NCBI GenBank assembly: GCA_004295045.1
Contig: SHND01000025.1
Coordinates: 1-64,000 of the forward strand
Reading direction: 5' to 3'
Source: Chloroflexota bacterium
GTDB lineage: Bacteria > Chloroflexota > Anaerolineae > UBA4142 > SHND01
Length of the DNA stretch: 64,000 nt
The position numbers and the translations under genes were made by a program. Under the pieces are notes generated by a model, which had not been told where the DNA came from, searched no databases, and worked only from the letters and a program-made list of their open reading frames with translations. Below are positions 63,123 through 64,000 of the stretch, in pieces (position 1 is the stretch's first letter; each line of letters opens with the position of its first letter).

Positions 63123-63883
63123 GCCGTCACTTTTTCAAATTCCGCCATCGCCTCATCCGTAATGTCGAGATTTGAAATCACTTTTTGAACGTCGTCGAGT
63201 TCTTCGAGATCTTCGATCAGCTGCATCGTTTTGGCGGCGTCCTGCGGACTGACGGCAGCAGGATTTTTGGGGATGAGTGTGACTTGGGCGTCTTCGATGG
63301 GGATGTTGCGTTTTTGCAACTCGTCGCGGACGGGACGCAAATGTTCCGGCGCAACATACGCTTCGATGCTCTCATCTTCGGCTTGAATGTCGTCAACGCC
63401 CGCGTCGATCAATTCCAATTCCAGGTCTTCGGCGCTCTTGCCCTTGATAGGAATTGTAAAGATACCGCGCTTGTCGAACATCCACGCGACCGAGCCCGCC
63501 GAGGCAAAGTTTGCGCCGCCGCGCGTAATGACGCGGCGAACTTCGGCGGCGGCGCGATTGCGATTGTCGGTGAGGACTTGGACAATCAACGCGGTGCCGC
63601 CGGGACCGTACGCTTCGTACGAAATATCTTCGAGCTGTCCGCCGTCACCCGCGTTGCCGAGCCCGCGTTGAATCGCGCGTTCGATATTGTCTTTGGGCAT
63701 ATTCGCCCCGCGCGCTTTATCCACTGCCAACCGAAGCGAAAAATTGGAATCGGGGTCGCCGCTGCCGCCTTCGCGGACGGCGATGGTAATATCGCGGGCT
63801 AGGCGAGTGAAAGCTTGACCGCGTTTTGTATCATTTGCGCCTTTTTTGCGTTTGATTTGCGCCCATTTACTGTGACCTGACAT
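63119..63883 (-). CDS. yebC: YebC/PmpR-family translation factor or regulator
   Basis: The 254-residue protein has the complete YebC signature: the start MSGHSKWAQIKRKKGANDTKRGQAFTRLARDI, then GGSGDPDSNFSLRLAVDKARGANMPKDNIERAIQRG, YGPGGTALIVQVLTDNRNRAAAEVRRVITRGGANFASAGSVAWMFDKRG and the C-terminal domain to VQKVISNLDITDEAMAEF. Family members act as DNA-binding regulators and in relief of ribosome stalling at proline runs. A GGAGGT ribosome binding site fixes the ATG at 63883; the upstream frame is rejected. Confidence 0.95.
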   Translation of the reverse strand: MSGHSKWAQIKRKKGANDTKRGQAFTRLARDITIAVREGGSGDPDSNFSLRLAVDKARGANMPKDNIERAIQRGLGNAGDGGQLEDISYEAYGPGGTALIVQVLTDNRNRAAAEVRRVITRGGANFASAGSVAWMFDKRGIFTIPIKGKSAEDLELELIDAGVDDIQAEDESIEAYVAPEHLRPVRDELQKRNIPIEDAQVTLIPKNPAAVSPQDAAKTMQLIEDLEELDDVQKVISNLDITDEAMAEFEKVTA

Positions 63884-64000
63884 GTTAGACCTCCATGCTG
63901 CGAGATGAAAAAATAAAAACACGCTGTCCATTCATTTGCAGCGCAAAAGAACGGAAACAGCGCGCACACTCGGAGGTTTGCGGGAGCGCAAGCCGCGGCG
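63884..64000. other. window edge, no gene seen
   Basis: The last 117 bp contain the ribosome binding site of yebC and presumably its promoter. The upstream neighbour is outside the window. Confidence 0.4.

Overview
The window reads as a chromosomal segment of a Chloroflexota bacterium, probably Anaerolineae-like. This is inferred from gene content and style only: many secreted or lipid-anchored proteins with long Thr/Pro/Ala linkers, Nbr1-type Ig domains, Yip1 pairs, a System I cytochrome c maturation cluster and tandem geranylgeranyl-reductase-like flavoproteins. Composition is moderately GC-rich with many GCGC-type words. I see no rRNA, tRNA, CRISPR array, transposase or prophage.

Layout. 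0.15-8.2 kb: a Cax-type cation/H+ exchanger (+), then on the minus strand an oligopeptide-type ABC importer (binding protein and two permeases, no ATPases), a cytochrome c, and an ECF sigma/anti-sigma pair. The binding protein appears to be circularly permuted. 8.4-20.6 kb (+): a cytochrome c maturation region (CcmE, CcmF, a CcmI-like zinc-ribbon protein, a transthyretin-like membrane protein, CcmA, CcmB, CcmC, CcmD-like, a CcmG-like thioredoxin, CcdA). It is interrupted by a vWA-PP2C-kinase triad of the TerY-P/YegIKL type. CcmE has the CxxxY haem-binding variant and no CcmH is present. 20.8-28.9 kb (-): two large secreted proteins, a subtilisin with PPC-like repeats and a 1734-residue C39-like peptidase with many adhesive domains. 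28.9-30.1 kb is nearly empty.

30.1-35.8 kb: an XRE-STAND-TPR ATPase (+), two overlapping Yip1 membrane proteins, an FGE-fold lipoprotein and a STAS protein (all -). 36-41 kb: a roadblock protein, CTP synthase, a YetF/DUF421 protein, a HEAT-repeat protein and a TMEM175-type channel. 40.8-48.4 kb (-): alanine racemase, three paralogous secreted proteins sharing an unrecognised C-terminal domain, a pantothenate kinase with altered motifs and a P1-family peptidase. 48.5-54 kb: an acidic anchored protein, an Nramp-related transporter coupled to a PRC/MgtE_N/CBS protein (probably Mg2+ transport), and a two-gene restriction-modification system. 54-58.4 kb (+): LysM, PA14-repeat and VanW cell-surface proteins. 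58.4-63.9 kb (-): two geranylgeranyl-reductase-like proteins and yebC-ruvC-(PASTA protein)-ruvA.

Two patterns run across the window. Several genes start 7 nt after a good -10 box, which suggests leaderless mRNAs. Many intergenic gaps hold perfect hairpins made of short reiterated words, each with its own sequence. Start codons given here are corrected where a ribosome binding site or -10 spacing decides between candidates; all functions are inferred from the sequence alone.
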